DNA from: Alphaproteobacteria bacterium UBA7314
GTDB taxonomy: Bacteria > Pseudomonadota > Alphaproteobacteria > MPNO01 > UBA830
Direction of reading: 5' to 3'
DNA length: 22,570 bases
NCBI GenBank assembly: GCA_002471575.1
Contig: DKQG01000029.1
Coordinates: 1-22,570, forward strand
This document shows positions 16,153 through 22,570 of the stretch, piece by piece. Position 1 is the stretch's first letter; each line of letters begins with the position of its first letter. A program made the translations under genes and the position numbers. A model generated the notes under the pieces. The model worked only from the letters and a program-made list of their open reading frames with translations. It did no database searches and was not told the DNA's origin.

Positions 16153-16180
16153 TTGCTGCTATCATGCGACAACTTATAAA
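16153..16180 (+). promoter_or_regulatory. Candidate sigma-70 promoter of the GNAT gene
   Basis: TTGCTG (16153-16158) and TATAAA (16175-16180) are separated by 16 bp in an AT-rich stretch. A start site near 16187 would leave about 24 nt before the TTG start proposed at 16211, and would make the upstream ATG at 16133 untranslated. The upstream perfect palindrome GCACCGGTGC (16110-16119) could be an operator in the divergent region with the flavin reductase gene. Confidence 0.4.
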
Positions 16181-16210
16181 AACTGCTTGTTTTGTCGACG
16201 GCCTTTAGCA

Positions 16211-16645
16211 TTGTTTGTCCCTACCGTATACGAAGCAACGGATCCACAGGATCTGGATACATGCTTTTCCATTCGTATCGTCGTGTTCTGCCACGAACAG
16301 CAGGTCAGCCGAGAAAGCGAATTCGACGGGCTGGACGATCAATGCCGTCACTACCTCGCGATACTGGACAAGCAGGGCATCGGTACGGCCCGGGTACGAC
16401 CGCTCGATGACAGCGAAGTGAAACTGGAGAGGGTCGCCGTTAGGTCCGAACACCGCCATCTCGGCATCGGGCGCCGGCTAATGGAGCTCGCCCTCGCCGA
16501 CGCCCAGCAGGCAGGATACAAAGGCGCCATGCTGAATTCCCAATTACAGGCCTGCCCGTTTTACAAGAAACTTGGATTTCGCGCCGAAGGGGCCGAGTTT
16601 TATGAGGCTGGCATACGGCATCGCCGCATGCGGAAAGTGTTTTGA
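16211..16645 (+). CDS. GNAT-family N-acetyltransferase
   Basis: The product is a ~144-residue GNAT acyltransferase that moves an acetyl group from acetyl-CoA to an unknown amine. The N-terminal part YEATDPQDLDTCFSIRIVVF followed by CHEQQV matches the usual strand-helix that starts many family members. The acetyl-CoA motif is VRSEHRHLGIGRRLM (R-x-x-G-x-G/A), and the C-terminal FYKKLGFRAEG is the common last motif. The TTG at 16211 is chosen because the frame upstream to ATG 16133 is AT-rich, has Cys clusters unlike the family and overlaps a promoter-like site; no Shine-Dalgarno sequence is clear for either start, so this is uncertain. It is divergent from the flavin reductase gene and 88 bp ahead of the FAD monooxygenase gene. 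Confidence 0.82.
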   Translation: MFVPTVYEATDPQDLDTCFSIRIVVFCHEQQVSRESEFDGLDDQCRHYLAILDKQGIGTARVRPLDDSEVKLERVAVRSEHRHLGIGRRLMELALADAQQAGYKGAMLNSQLQACPFYKKLGFRAEGAEFYEAGIRHRRMRKVF

Positions 16646-16650
16646 TCCTT

Positions 16651-16672
16651 ACGCAACCCAGGCATGTTGCGT
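16651..16672. promoter_or_regulatory. Inverted repeat upstream of the FAD monooxygenase gene
   Basis: ACGCAAC and GTTGCGT form 7-bp perfect arms around an 8-bp spacer; with one bulge, pairing extends to CCTT/ACGG-type flanks. It lies just after the GNAT stop and ~60 bp before the monooxygenase start. There is no U tract, so an operator or 5'-UTR hairpin is more likely than an intrinsic terminator. Confidence 0.35.
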
Positions 16673-16732
16673 TACGGATTAGAATGATTCACTTGTCGCT
16701 CGAACATCAATTTCCCAAGAGGACCGGTATCG

Positions 16733-17917
16733 GTGACTACAAATAAAATCCTAATAGCAGGTGCCGGCCTCGGCGGCCTGGCGGCCGCAGGCTGTTTGCT
16801 GAAAGCTGGACACGACGTGGAGATCTACGAGCAAGCACCCAAGCTTGGCGAAGTTGGCGCCGGTATCCAGCTCAGCGCGAACGCCATGCACGTCATGAAT
16901 TATATAGGAATCGGCGAGGCGATTTCCGCCCTCTCGGTGCGCCCGGCGGCATATGTGTTCAGGTTACACGACACTGGCGAAATCATTGACCGGTTTGCGT
17001 TGTCCGACGAGCACCTCGCGCTCCACAAGGCCCCCTACAATCAGGTCCATCGTGCGGACCTGCATGAAACGCTGGCAGATGCTGTCCAGAAAATGAAGAA
17101 GGGCCTCGTCCACCTTAATAAGAAAGCCAGCGGGTACACCGAAGCCGACAGCGGTGTCGAACTGCATTTCGAGGATGGTACAAGAGCAAAAGGCGACATG
17201 CTGATTGGTGCAGACGGCGTCAAATCCGTAATCCGCGACCAAGTCGCCGGGTCGGTCGAAGCTATCTACACTGGAGACTCTGCTTGGCGGCTGACGATTC
17301 CGAAAGACAAACTGCCTGTCAATTTCATGGAAGAAGTAATGTCCGTTTGGATGGGGCCGGGCAAGCACTCGGTTTCATACTGGATCCGGGGTGGCGAACT
17401 CCTAAATTTTGTGGGCGCAGTGGAAACACCGATCGCGCAGGAGGAATCCTGGACTGCCAAGTTTCCTTGGGATGACCTCAAAGCCGATTTCGAGGGCTGG
17501 CACGAAGATATCCAGACTGTAATCGACCTCGTGGATAAGGACGAATGCTATCGCTGGGCCCTCTATCGGCGGCCAACCATCGAAAACTGGAGTTCCGACC
17601 GCGTGACGATCCTTGGCGATGCCGCCCATGCGACACTGCCCTATCTAGCGCAGGGAGCCGCAATGGCGATCGAAGACGGCGCCGTCCTAAGCCGTGCGCT
17701 GGAACAATGCACAGACATTGCTGAGGCCCTTCAGCTCTATCAGCGTAATCGGGCCGAACGCGCGGCCCGCGTGGTCAACACATCGACGGCGAACCGCGAT
17801 CTGTTTCACCTCGATAGTGTCGAGAAGATCCGCGAGTATTTCGCGACCCGCAACGAGGGTACGGATAGGAACGCCTGGTTGTACTCATACAACCCGCTGA
17901 CGGTCGAGCTCACCTGA
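16733..17917 (+). CDS. FAD-dependent aromatic hydroxylase, salicylate/6-hydroxynicotinate monooxygenase type
   Basis: This is a 394-residue class A flavoprotein monooxygenase. Motifs are the dinucleotide-binding GAGLGG (10-15) near the N-terminus, the DG motif LIGADGVKSVIR (157-168) and the GD motif ILGDAAHATLPYLAQGAAMA (293-312). These bind FAD and NAD(P)H in enzymes that hydroxylate electron-rich rings with O2. NQVHRADLHETL (103-114) is the family's conserved Arg segment. The start is GTG, with AAGAGGA about 10 nt upstream. The nearest relatives by eye are salicylate hydroxylase and 6-hydroxynicotinate 3-monooxygenase. With the Mo-hydroxylase close by, a hydroxylation series on an aromatic or N-heteroaromatic acid is plausible, but the substrate cannot be decided here. 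It converges on the pirin gene with only 14 bp between the stops. Confidence 0.92.
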   Translation: MTTNKILIAGAGLGGLAAAGCLLKAGHDVEIYEQAPKLGEVGAGIQLSANAMHVMNYIGIGEAISALSVRPAAYVFRLHDTGEIIDRFALSDEHLALHKAPYNQVHRADLHETLADAVQKMKKGLVHLNKKASGYTEADSGVELHFEDGTRAKGDMLIGADGVKSVIRDQVAGSVEAIYTGDSAWRLTIPKDKLPVNFMEEVMSVWMGPGKHSVSYWIRGGELLNFVGAVETPIAQEESWTAKFPWDDLKADFEGWHEDIQTVIDLVDKDECYRWALYRRPTIENWSSDRVTILGDAAHATLPYLAQGAAMAIEDGAVLSRALEQCTDIAEALQLYQRNRAERAARVVNTSTANRDLFHLDSVEKIREYFATRNEGTDRNAWLYSYNPLTVELT

Positions 17918-17931
17918 TAGTTTTTTGCGGA

Positions 17932-18783
17932 TTAGGCGGTCGCGAGTGTCCCAGCGTTAAAATCGTCCAACGCCTGCTGCAGTTCTTCGCGTGTGTTCAT
18001 CACAAACGGACCGTACTTCTCGACGGGTTCGGCAATAGGGCGGCCTTCGCAATATAGAATTTCTGCACCGCCGTCCCCGGCCGTTACGATTACATCGCCT
18101 TCGCCGCCGAATAGCGCAACGGCGGGTGAGGAAACGGCGTGGCATCCGCCATCTTGATCGGTGCCAGTCACCGATCCCTCATAGACACACATGAACAGGT
18201 CGTTGCCGGTGGGCACGTCGATCCGCCATTCGGCCCCGGGGTCCAGTAGGACATCAAGCAGCCGGATCGGTATCTGCGCCTGGGCCGCACCATGTACTTT
18301 GAGATAGTCGCCGGCGATTACGCGCGCCCGGCCACCGTCAAACTCAGCAGTCTCGATATCCGCAGCCGGTATATCCTGGTATCCCGGCGACATCATTTTC
18401 TTTTCGGCAGGCAGGTTCACCCAGAGCTGGAAACCCTTCAACCGACCATCGATCATTTCGGGCAACTCGGAGTGGATGATACCGCGCCCGGCAGTCATCC
18501 ACTGAATATCGCCCGGACGCAGGAGCCCATCATTTCCCACTGAATCCCGATGCCGCATCAGCCCTTCGAGCATGATCGTCACGGTCTCGAAACCGCGATG
18601 CGGATGGTTTGGAAAGCCAGCGATGTAACTTTCCGGGTCGTCACGATCGATGCGATCGAGCATCAGGAATGGATCGACCATATCCAGCTCTGGTGTGCCG
18701 ACCATCCGGGTCAACTGAACGCCCGCACCGTCGGTCGCGGGCATACCGGGAGAAATCCCGGCAAGGTGCCTGGTGGCTGTCAT
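17932..18783 (-). CDS. Pirin-family cupin protein
   Basis: This 283-residue bicupin has the pirin metal-site motifs FPNHPHRGFETVT (57-69, His60 and His62) and GIIHSELPE (101-109, His104 and Glu106); WMTAGRG (95-101) is also typical. All four metal ligands are present. Some bacterial pirins have quercetin 2,3-dioxygenase activity, while others bind enzymes or act as redox sensors, so the role here is open. The ATG at 18783 is chosen because GGAG lies 6 nt upstream. An upstream in-frame TTG (18795) overlaps that Shine-Dalgarno sequence. In a region with no classical ring-cleavage dioxygenase, a cupin is worth testing as an oxygenase, but that is inference only. Confidence 0.94.
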   Translation of the reverse strand: MTATRHLAGISPGMPATDGAGVQLTRMVGTPELDMVDPFLMLDRIDRDDPESYIAGFPNHPHRGFETVTIMLEGLMRHRDSVGNDGLLRPGDIQWMTAGRGIIHSELPEMIDGRLKGFQLWVNLPAEKKMMSPGYQDIPAADIETAEFDGGRARVIAGDYLKVHGAAQAQIPIRLLDVLLDPGAEWRIDVPTGNDLFMCVYEGSVTGTDQDGGCHAVSSPAVALFGGEGDVIVTAGDGGAEILYCEGRPIAEPVEKYGPFVMNTREELQQALDDFNAGTLATA

Positions 18784-18957
18784 CGCCGTCTCCAAAAGAT
18801 TTGGTCAGCTGGTGAAAATATGTATGCCGCCAAGAATAGCAAGCGATCCGTGGCGCGGATCGATGTGGTATTCGACAACATCGAGCCCATTTCTCGGCGA
18901 TGACCAGCCGGACCTTCAGCGCACAGATCGGCCAGTTCTAGTGATAGAGTTCGAGCA

Positions 18958-19812
18958 TCAGGCGATGGCAATGATCCGTTTAACAAAGGCTTCAAAATCG
19001 GTGGGTGGACGCCCCAGAATCCACTCCAGAACGCGCGAAGACCCGACGAGTCCGTGAACGTCGTAATGTGCGAACATGCGGCGCATACAATCTTGGCCGT
19101 ATTCGGCGACCCCGATATGAGCGGCATGTCCTATAGCTTGATCCGCTGGCAGTTTCCGCGCCTCGATCCTCTGTCCCAGAACACGGCATAGAATTTCCGC
19201 CTTCTCCGTCAGCGTGATTACCGGTCCGCAGATTTCGAAAATACCATTTGCGCATCCGGCGTCGTTGAGGACCCGGGTTGCAGCTTCCGACACGTCGTCG
19301 AGGTCAACCAGACTCATCGGCGCTTCGACCTCGTAGGCCATCGCATGCACACCGGTGTCCAGCATCTTCGCCCAGCCTGGCAGCATGTTCTGGTAATACG
19401 ATCCGACCTGCAGGATACTGAATGGAACTCCGGATTCGACGATAGCTTCTTCGACGAAGAGACGGTTCCAGTGGTGCTGCAGCGCCTGCACCTGGGTATG
19501 CAGGACGGAGTGAAATATCAGGCGATCGACCTGCGTGGCTTTGGCCGCGTCGATTACGTTGCCTCCGATATCCATCTCATTCTCGATCATGTTCGGGCAA
19601 ATGTAATAGATCGCCCGGCACCCTTCCGCCGCCGCCGTAACATCCCCCGTGTTGGCAAGGTCGCCGTGAAAGACCTCCGCTGCACCGAGCGCAATCAGTT
19701 CTTCATCCTTCTTCGAATGTCGCATCATCGCACGCACCGGTTCTCCCGCCGCGGCAAAGGCAGCGATCATCGCTCGGCCGGTTTTTCCACCGGCACTGGT
19801 AACTAAAATCAT
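18958..19812 (-). CDS. NmrA-like NAD(P)-binding protein (atypical SDR)
   Basis: The 284-residue Rossmann-fold protein starts MILVTSAGGKTGRAMI, with the glycine-rich nucleotide motif at residues 6-12. A DRLIFHSVLHTQ stretch (~96-107) sits where SDRs carry their Ser, and there is no classical Tyr-x3-Lys pair in the usual place. This fits NmrA/atypical SDRs, some of which sense NADP(H) or act as quinone/enone reductases. The start is supported by AGAGGAT just upstream. It is divergent from the RidA gene at 19909 across a 96-bp region that holds a long dyad. Function not assignable. Confidence 0.9.
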   Translation of the reverse strand: MILVTSAGGKTGRAMIAAFAAAGEPVRAMMRHSKKDEELIALGAAEVFHGDLANTGDVTAAAEGCRAIYYICPNMIENEMDIGGNVIDAAKATQVDRLIFHSVLHTQVQALQHHWNRLFVEEAIVESGVPFSILQVGSYYQNMLPGWAKMLDTGVHAMAYEVEAPMSLVDLDDVSEAATRVLNDAGCANGIFEICGPVITLTEKAEILCRVLGQRIEARKLPADQAIGHAAHIGVAEYGQDCMRRMFAHYDVHGLVGSSRVLEWILGRPPTDFEAFVKRIIAIA

Positions 19813-19835
19813 TACTGATCCTCTTTTTACGCGGA

Positions 19836-19870
19836 CAGGATAGCCCAGCCGTTATCGGCGGACTATCCTG
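19836..19870. promoter_or_regulatory. Nested dyad between the divergent NmrA-like and RidA genes
   Basis: CAGGATAG (19836-19843) pairs with CTATCCTG (19863-19870). Inside, GCCG and CGGC (19848-19851 and 19856-19859) pair around TTAT. The whole forms a 35-bp near-symmetrical element with a 4/3-nt internal loop. It lies midway in the 96-bp divergent region, so it fits an operator shared by both promoters, or a hairpin in one 5' UTR. No regulator gene is recognisable in the window. Confidence 0.5.
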
Positions 19871-19908
19871 GAGATCGGATTGGACAACAGCTGAAGAAGG
19901 AACGAACC

Positions 19909-20259
19909 ATGACCGTCCCTCAAAGGATCGACCCCGGCCCCAGGATGAGCAAGGCCGTCCGGCACGGCGACACCATCTACACCATGGGCCATGTGGCGGG
20001 CGACCGATCAGGCGATATTTCGGCGCAAACCGCCGATGTTCTCGCGCGTCTGGACGCAACGCTCGCGGAAATGGGTTCCGACAGGTCGAAATTACTCTCG
20101 GTAACGATTTATCTAGCGGATATGGCGGAATTCTCAGCGATGAACGCGGTTTGGGATGAGTGGGTGGACGGCCCGAATGCGCCGGCCAGGACAACCGTTG
20201 GCGCCCCGCTCGCCACTGCCGAAATCCGGGTGGAAATGACGGCGGTCGCTGTCGCCTGA
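19909..20259 (+). CDS. RidA-family enamine/imine deaminase, canonical active site
   Basis: The 116-residue product has the YjgF/RidA fold and, unlike the RidA-like protein at 7825, keeps the key Arg in GPNAPARTTVGAP (88-100, Arg94) and the Glu in IRVEMTAVA (106-114, Glu109). Family members of this type hydrolyse 2-aminoacrylate and related imines to oxoacids and ammonia. The start is supported by AAGGA 7 nt upstream. It is divergent from the NmrA-like gene and stands alone. After the stop, AAACCT/AGGTTT (about 20263-20280) can form a 6-bp hairpin, but without a U tract. Its presence supports the idea that an enamine or imine intermediate occurs, but housekeeping RidA proteins are common, so the link is weak. 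Confidence 0.93.
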   Translation: MTVPQRIDPGPRMSKAVRHGDTIYTMGHVAGDRSGDISAQTADVLARLDATLAEMGSDRSKLLSVTIYLADMAEFSAMNAVWDEWVDGPNAPARTTVGAPLATAEIRVEMTAVAVA

Positions 20260-20632
20260 CGTAAACCTTTGTGCAGGTTTCCAGCCTATTGCCCGGTTAC
20301 CGGAGGAAACGATGGGCGGGTAATAGAATATCGACCGCAGCAACCTCTGCGCTAAACCGTTAAAACACGAACGGCGTATTTGCCGGGGGACAGATGGTGT
20401 CAGCGTTTGCCTTGTTTCGGGCCGTCCGGGCCGACAAGGCGGTTTCCACAAGCAAAAGGGTCGCCAATAAAGACGCCGGCCATGCCGGTGCGCAGCTCGT
20501 GCTGGGCTTTATCGCCCGTCAGAAGGGCAACGACAAGCGCGCCGACATCAGGCGGGAAATCAACACTTATGGGCGCCCGTATCGTCGACGAAAGCATACC
20601 AGGAATACCGACACACTGGCTTGATTTCCGGT
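20260..20632. other. Intergenic stretch of ~370 bp without a supported gene
   Basis: Two overlapping antiparallel small frames exist: plus 20394-20624 (76 codons) and minus 20400-20597 (65 codons). Both have moderately high GC at third positions, which happens when one strand mirrors the other. Neither product is recognisable and neither start has a clear ribosome site. The minus frame would be the last gene of the msrB operon. I call neither. No terminator with a U tract was found for msrB. Confidence 0.5.
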
Positions 20633-21034
20633 TTAGTAATCTTTGGGTTCCAGTTTCAACGAAACGGAATTCATGCAGTAGCGCTGCCCGGTCGGCATCG
20701 GGCCGTCAGGAAACACGTGCCCCAGATGCGCATCACAGCGTGCACACAGTACCTCGGTACGTTTCATCAGCATCGACCAGTCCGATTTCGTCGCCACTGA
20801 GTCGTTGTTCAACGGCTGATAGAAGCTCGGCCAGCCCGTCCCGGAATCGAACTTGTGATCGGCGTCGAACAGCGGATGTCCGCAACAACGGCATTTGTAG
20901 ACGCCGGGGTCTTTGCACTGGTCGTATTCCCCGGTAAACGCCCGTTCGGTGCCATGCTGGCGGGTGACGTGGAATTCTTCTTCCGTCAACTGCTCCCGCC
21001 ACTCTTCTTCAGTTTTCGTGATCTTCTCGACCAT
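20633..21034 (-). CDS. msrB: Peptide-methionine (R)-S-oxide reductase
   Basis: This 133-residue single-domain MsrB reduces methionine-R-sulfoxide in proteins using thioredoxin. Zinc ligands CRCC and CARC (Cys48, Cys51, Cys97, Cys100), the signature SGTGWPSFYQP (64-74) and the catalytic Cys120 in GQRYCMNSVSL are all present. The N-terminal TEEEWREQLTEEEFHVTRQHGTE is standard. It starts 6 bp after the stop of the MBL-fold gene, so it is probably the third gene of an aldolase-MBL-msrB operon. The Shine-Dalgarno sequence is weak, consistent with coupling. Its role is oxidative-damage repair. No resolving Cys outside the Zn sites is obvious at the usual position. Confidence 0.97.
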   Translation of the reverse strand: MVEKITKTEEEWREQLTEEEFHVTRQHGTERAFTGEYDQCKDPGVYKCRCCGHPLFDADHKFDSGTGWPSFYQPLNNDSVATKSDWSMLMKRTEVLCARCDAHLGHVFPDGPMPTGQRYCMNSVSLKLEPKDY

Positions 21035-21040
21035 CGGTAT

Positions 21041-21775
21041 TCAGCGTCCGGTCTTGCCGTTGATGCGTTCTAGAATCGTGCCGAAATCCCGAAGCGCCTC
21101 GCCGCAATCACCGGCAAAGCTGGATCCGTGCATGCAGGCCAGGGTTTTGGGATTCATATTGGCGAGGCTTTCGAGGATCGGGATGGTTTCGTCCGTGAAC
21201 GGCACCGCCCCGGACATCGGGCCTTCGGACTGCCGTTCGTTGTATTCCAGGGACGGGCCTATGATATCCCCCTCTGTCAGTGCCTCGACATTACCACCCT
21301 GCCCGATCAGGTCGGAACAGAAAAGCGTCGAAGCCGTTTCCTCGAACATCAGACTGGCATCCCACCCGTGCGGCACATGTTTGGTCTCGATGACGCGAAA
21401 GGTGTGGGAGCCGGTTTCGATACGTTCGCCCGCCTCCAGAACGCGGGGCGGACGATCGGAAAAATCACCAACGCTGGTACGCGCGCCAACGAAACTGCAC
21501 ACCGGTTCGGCATGCGGCGCGATGCCCAGCCAATCGTTCAGCGCTCCGCATTCGTCGGATTCGAAATGGCTGAAACCGATCCAGCGGATCGTGGAGGGAT
21601 CTAGCACCGTTTCGACACCAGCCTTTATGTCGGGGAAGAGCCCGCGAAGATTTGTGTGGTAAAGCATCGGTTCATCGTCCCGCACCAGGAACGAAGAGAA
21701 CTGGAAATTCGCCGCCTCCACGAAGCACGTAATGCGGAACAGATCCGGTGCGATTTCATCGATAGTTGCGGTCAT
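21041..21775 (-). CDS. Stand-alone flavodiiron-like metallo-beta-lactamase-fold protein
   Basis: The product (244 residues) has the diiron-ligand pattern of the ODP/flavodiiron branch, not that of classical hydrolases: SHFESDE (69-75) gives H70-x-E72-x-D74, then HVPHGWD (133-139, probably His136), LFCSDLIGQ (151-159, Asp155) and CMHGSSFAG (214-222, His216). In flavodiiron proteins this site reduces O2 or NO, with electrons from a C-terminal flavodoxin domain. That domain is missing here, as in the ODP proteins that sense oxygen. It sits 3 bp after the class II aldolase gene and 6 bp before msrB, so an oxidative-stress or oxygen-linked role is plausible. The alternative is a hydrolase using the same site. 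Confidence 0.88.
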   Translation of the reverse strand: MTATIDEIAPDLFRITCFVEAANFQFSSFLVRDDEPMLYHTNLRGLFPDIKAGVETVLDPSTIRWIGFSHFESDECGALNDWLGIAPHAEPVCSFVGARTSVGDFSDRPPRVLEAGERIETGSHTFRVIETKHVPHGWDASLMFEETASTLFCSDLIGQGGNVEALTEGDIIGPSLEYNERQSEGPMSGAVPFTDETIPILESLANMNPKTLACMHGSSFAGDCGEALRDFGTILERINGKTGR

Positions 21776-21778
21776 CTC

Positions 21779-22567
21779 TCAATCCATATAATCGGTGGTT
21801 AAGTCATTTAGCTGGCGGACCAACGCCGGCCACTCGCGCTCGCCGGTGCCATTGTTATCATACTGCCTTGCCGTGTGCTCGCAGACCTCTTCGGAGGGGT
21901 AGCGAATTTTCTGCCCGGGCGCTGCGGCGGCCGAAAGAAGGGTCAGCTGGGCTTGGCAGACTTTTTCCAGAAAATACATCTGTACCCACGCATCGCCGAT
22001 TGTGTTTCCGGTTGTAAGCAGACCGTGGTTGCGAAGTATCATCACCTTCTTGTCACCGAGATCGTCGACCAGGCGTTCCCGTTCGGACAGATCAAGCGCG
22101 ATGCCCTCGAAATCATGATAGGCCGTATGGCCATAGAACATCATCGCATCCTGGTTGGTATAGATCAGGCCGTCGTCGAGCGCTGAGACCGCCATGCCCG
22201 CCTCCGTGTGAGTATGGATGACGCATATCGCATCTTCCCGGGCGGCGTGGATGGCGCTGTGGATGGTGTATCCTGCATTATTAATCTTGTGCGGCGTGTC
22301 GTCGAGGATGTTCCCGTCCAGATCGATCTTGACCAGATTGGATGCTGTGACCTCGTCCCAGCGCAGGCCGAACGGGTTGAGCAGAAAGTGGTGATCGGGT
22401 CCGGGAATCCGGGCGGAGATGTGATTGTAGATCAGCGTCGTTGTCCACCCATGAAGATGCGCAAGCCGATAGGCTGCCGCCAGATCAACTCGGACCTGCC
22501 ATTCTTCGTCGCTGACCTGCCCCCTGAGGGAGGCGCCCGGAATATCCCTTACCGCGGTTGCATTCAT
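21779..22567 (-). CDS. Class II aldolase/adducin-family protein
   Basis: The 262-residue product has the class II aldolase/adducin fold. The metal-binding histidines are visible in VIHTHTEAG (116-124, His118 and His120) and ILRNHGLLTTG (177-187, His181). The Glu that acts as general base in fuculose-phosphate aldolase should sit four residues before the His of NNAGYTIHSAIH (96-107), but there it is Gly. The protein therefore belongs to the adducin-like group whose reactions are often decarboxylations or unknown, rather than to the true sugar-phosphate aldolases. The ATG at 22567 is only 3 bp from the window end; the frame could extend further, so the start is provisional. It is the first visible gene of an operon with the MBL protein and MsrB. 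Confidence 0.9.
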   Translation of the reverse strand: MNATAVRDIPGASLRGQVSDEEWQVRVDLAAAYRLAHLHGWTTTLIYNHISARIPGPDHHFLLNPFGLRWDEVTASNLVKIDLDGNILDDTPHKINNAGYTIHSAIHAAREDAICVIHTHTEAGMAVSALDDGLIYTNQDAMMFYGHTAYHDFEGIALDLSERERLVDDLGDKKVMILRNHGLLTTGNTIGDAWVQMYFLEKVCQAQLTLLSAAAAPGQKIRYPSEEVCEHTARQYDNNGTGEREWPALVRQLNDLTTDYMD

Positions 22568-22570
22568 GCC

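Noticed and set aside
16733..17917. Assignment of the region to the aerobic nicotinate pathway (nic genes)
   Set aside because: A Mo-hydroxylase and a NicC-like monooxygenase fit, but no NicX-type dioxygenase, maleamate amidase or maleate isomerase was found, and the CoA ligase and crotonase do not belong to that pathway.
20394..20624. Small genes in the msrB-RidA gap
   Set aside because: Antiparallel frames of similar quality on both strands, no ribosome site and no recognised product.

Overview
The window reads as chromosomal DNA of an alphaproteobacterium. It opens with the first ~339 nt of a 16S rRNA gene on the minus strand (window base 1 corresponds to about E. coli position 357), whose sequence looks alphaproteobacterial. 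The protein genes are fairly GC-rich and packed in tight, often translationally coupled operons. No transposase, integrase, CRISPR array, tRNA or phage gene was seen. No transcription-factor gene could be recognised in the whole 22.6 kb.

Layout. 1-339: 16S rRNA (minus), with an rrn-type promoter at 616-645 and a hairpin at the start of the leader. 888-1409: small putative lipoprotein, divergent from rrn. 1506-2987: old-yellow-enzyme-type flavoprotein, preceded by a perfect AT-only-core palindrome (1448-1485). 3209-4708 (minus): aldehyde dehydrogenase. 4867-6914 (minus): operon of a split thiamine-diphosphate 2-oxoacid decarboxylase (alpha, beta) and an EamA transporter, with a clear terminator. 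7019-8214 (plus): divergent pair of an alpha/beta-hydrolase-fold protein resembling RutD and a RidA-family protein, both lacking a classical catalytic residue. 8220-8774: unrecognised reading frame with one in-frame stop, possibly a decayed gene. 8761-16044 (minus): six-gene operon of flavin reductase, molybdenum hydroxylase large/FAD/FeS subunits, acyl-CoA ligase and enoyl-CoA hydratase. 16211-17917 (plus): GNAT acetyltransferase and FAD monooxygenase. 17932-18783 (minus): pirin. 18958-19812 (minus): NmrA-like NAD(P)-binding protein, divergent from a second RidA (19909-20259), with a large dyad between them. 20633-22567 (minus): operon of class II aldolase/adducin protein, flavodiiron-like metallo-beta-lactamase protein and MsrB.

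Taken together (inference), this is an accessory catabolic region. It has a Mo-hydroxylase and a flavin monooxygenase for hydroxylation; a CoA ligase and crotonase for CoA-thioester side-chain or ring-fission steps; a 2-oxoacid decarboxylase and aldehyde dehydrogenase for C2/C3 fragments; and RutC/RutD-like and RidA proteins that hint at an enamine/imine or nitrogen-containing intermediate. No ring-cleaving dioxygenase was recognised, so the substrate is unknown. The most unusual points are: a molybdenum-hydroxylase large subunit fused to a CoxG domain and carrying Asp where the family has its catalytic Glu; the RutD-like/RidA-like pair that has lost both expected catalytic residues; and the 18-bp perfect palindrome upstream of the flavoprotein gene.
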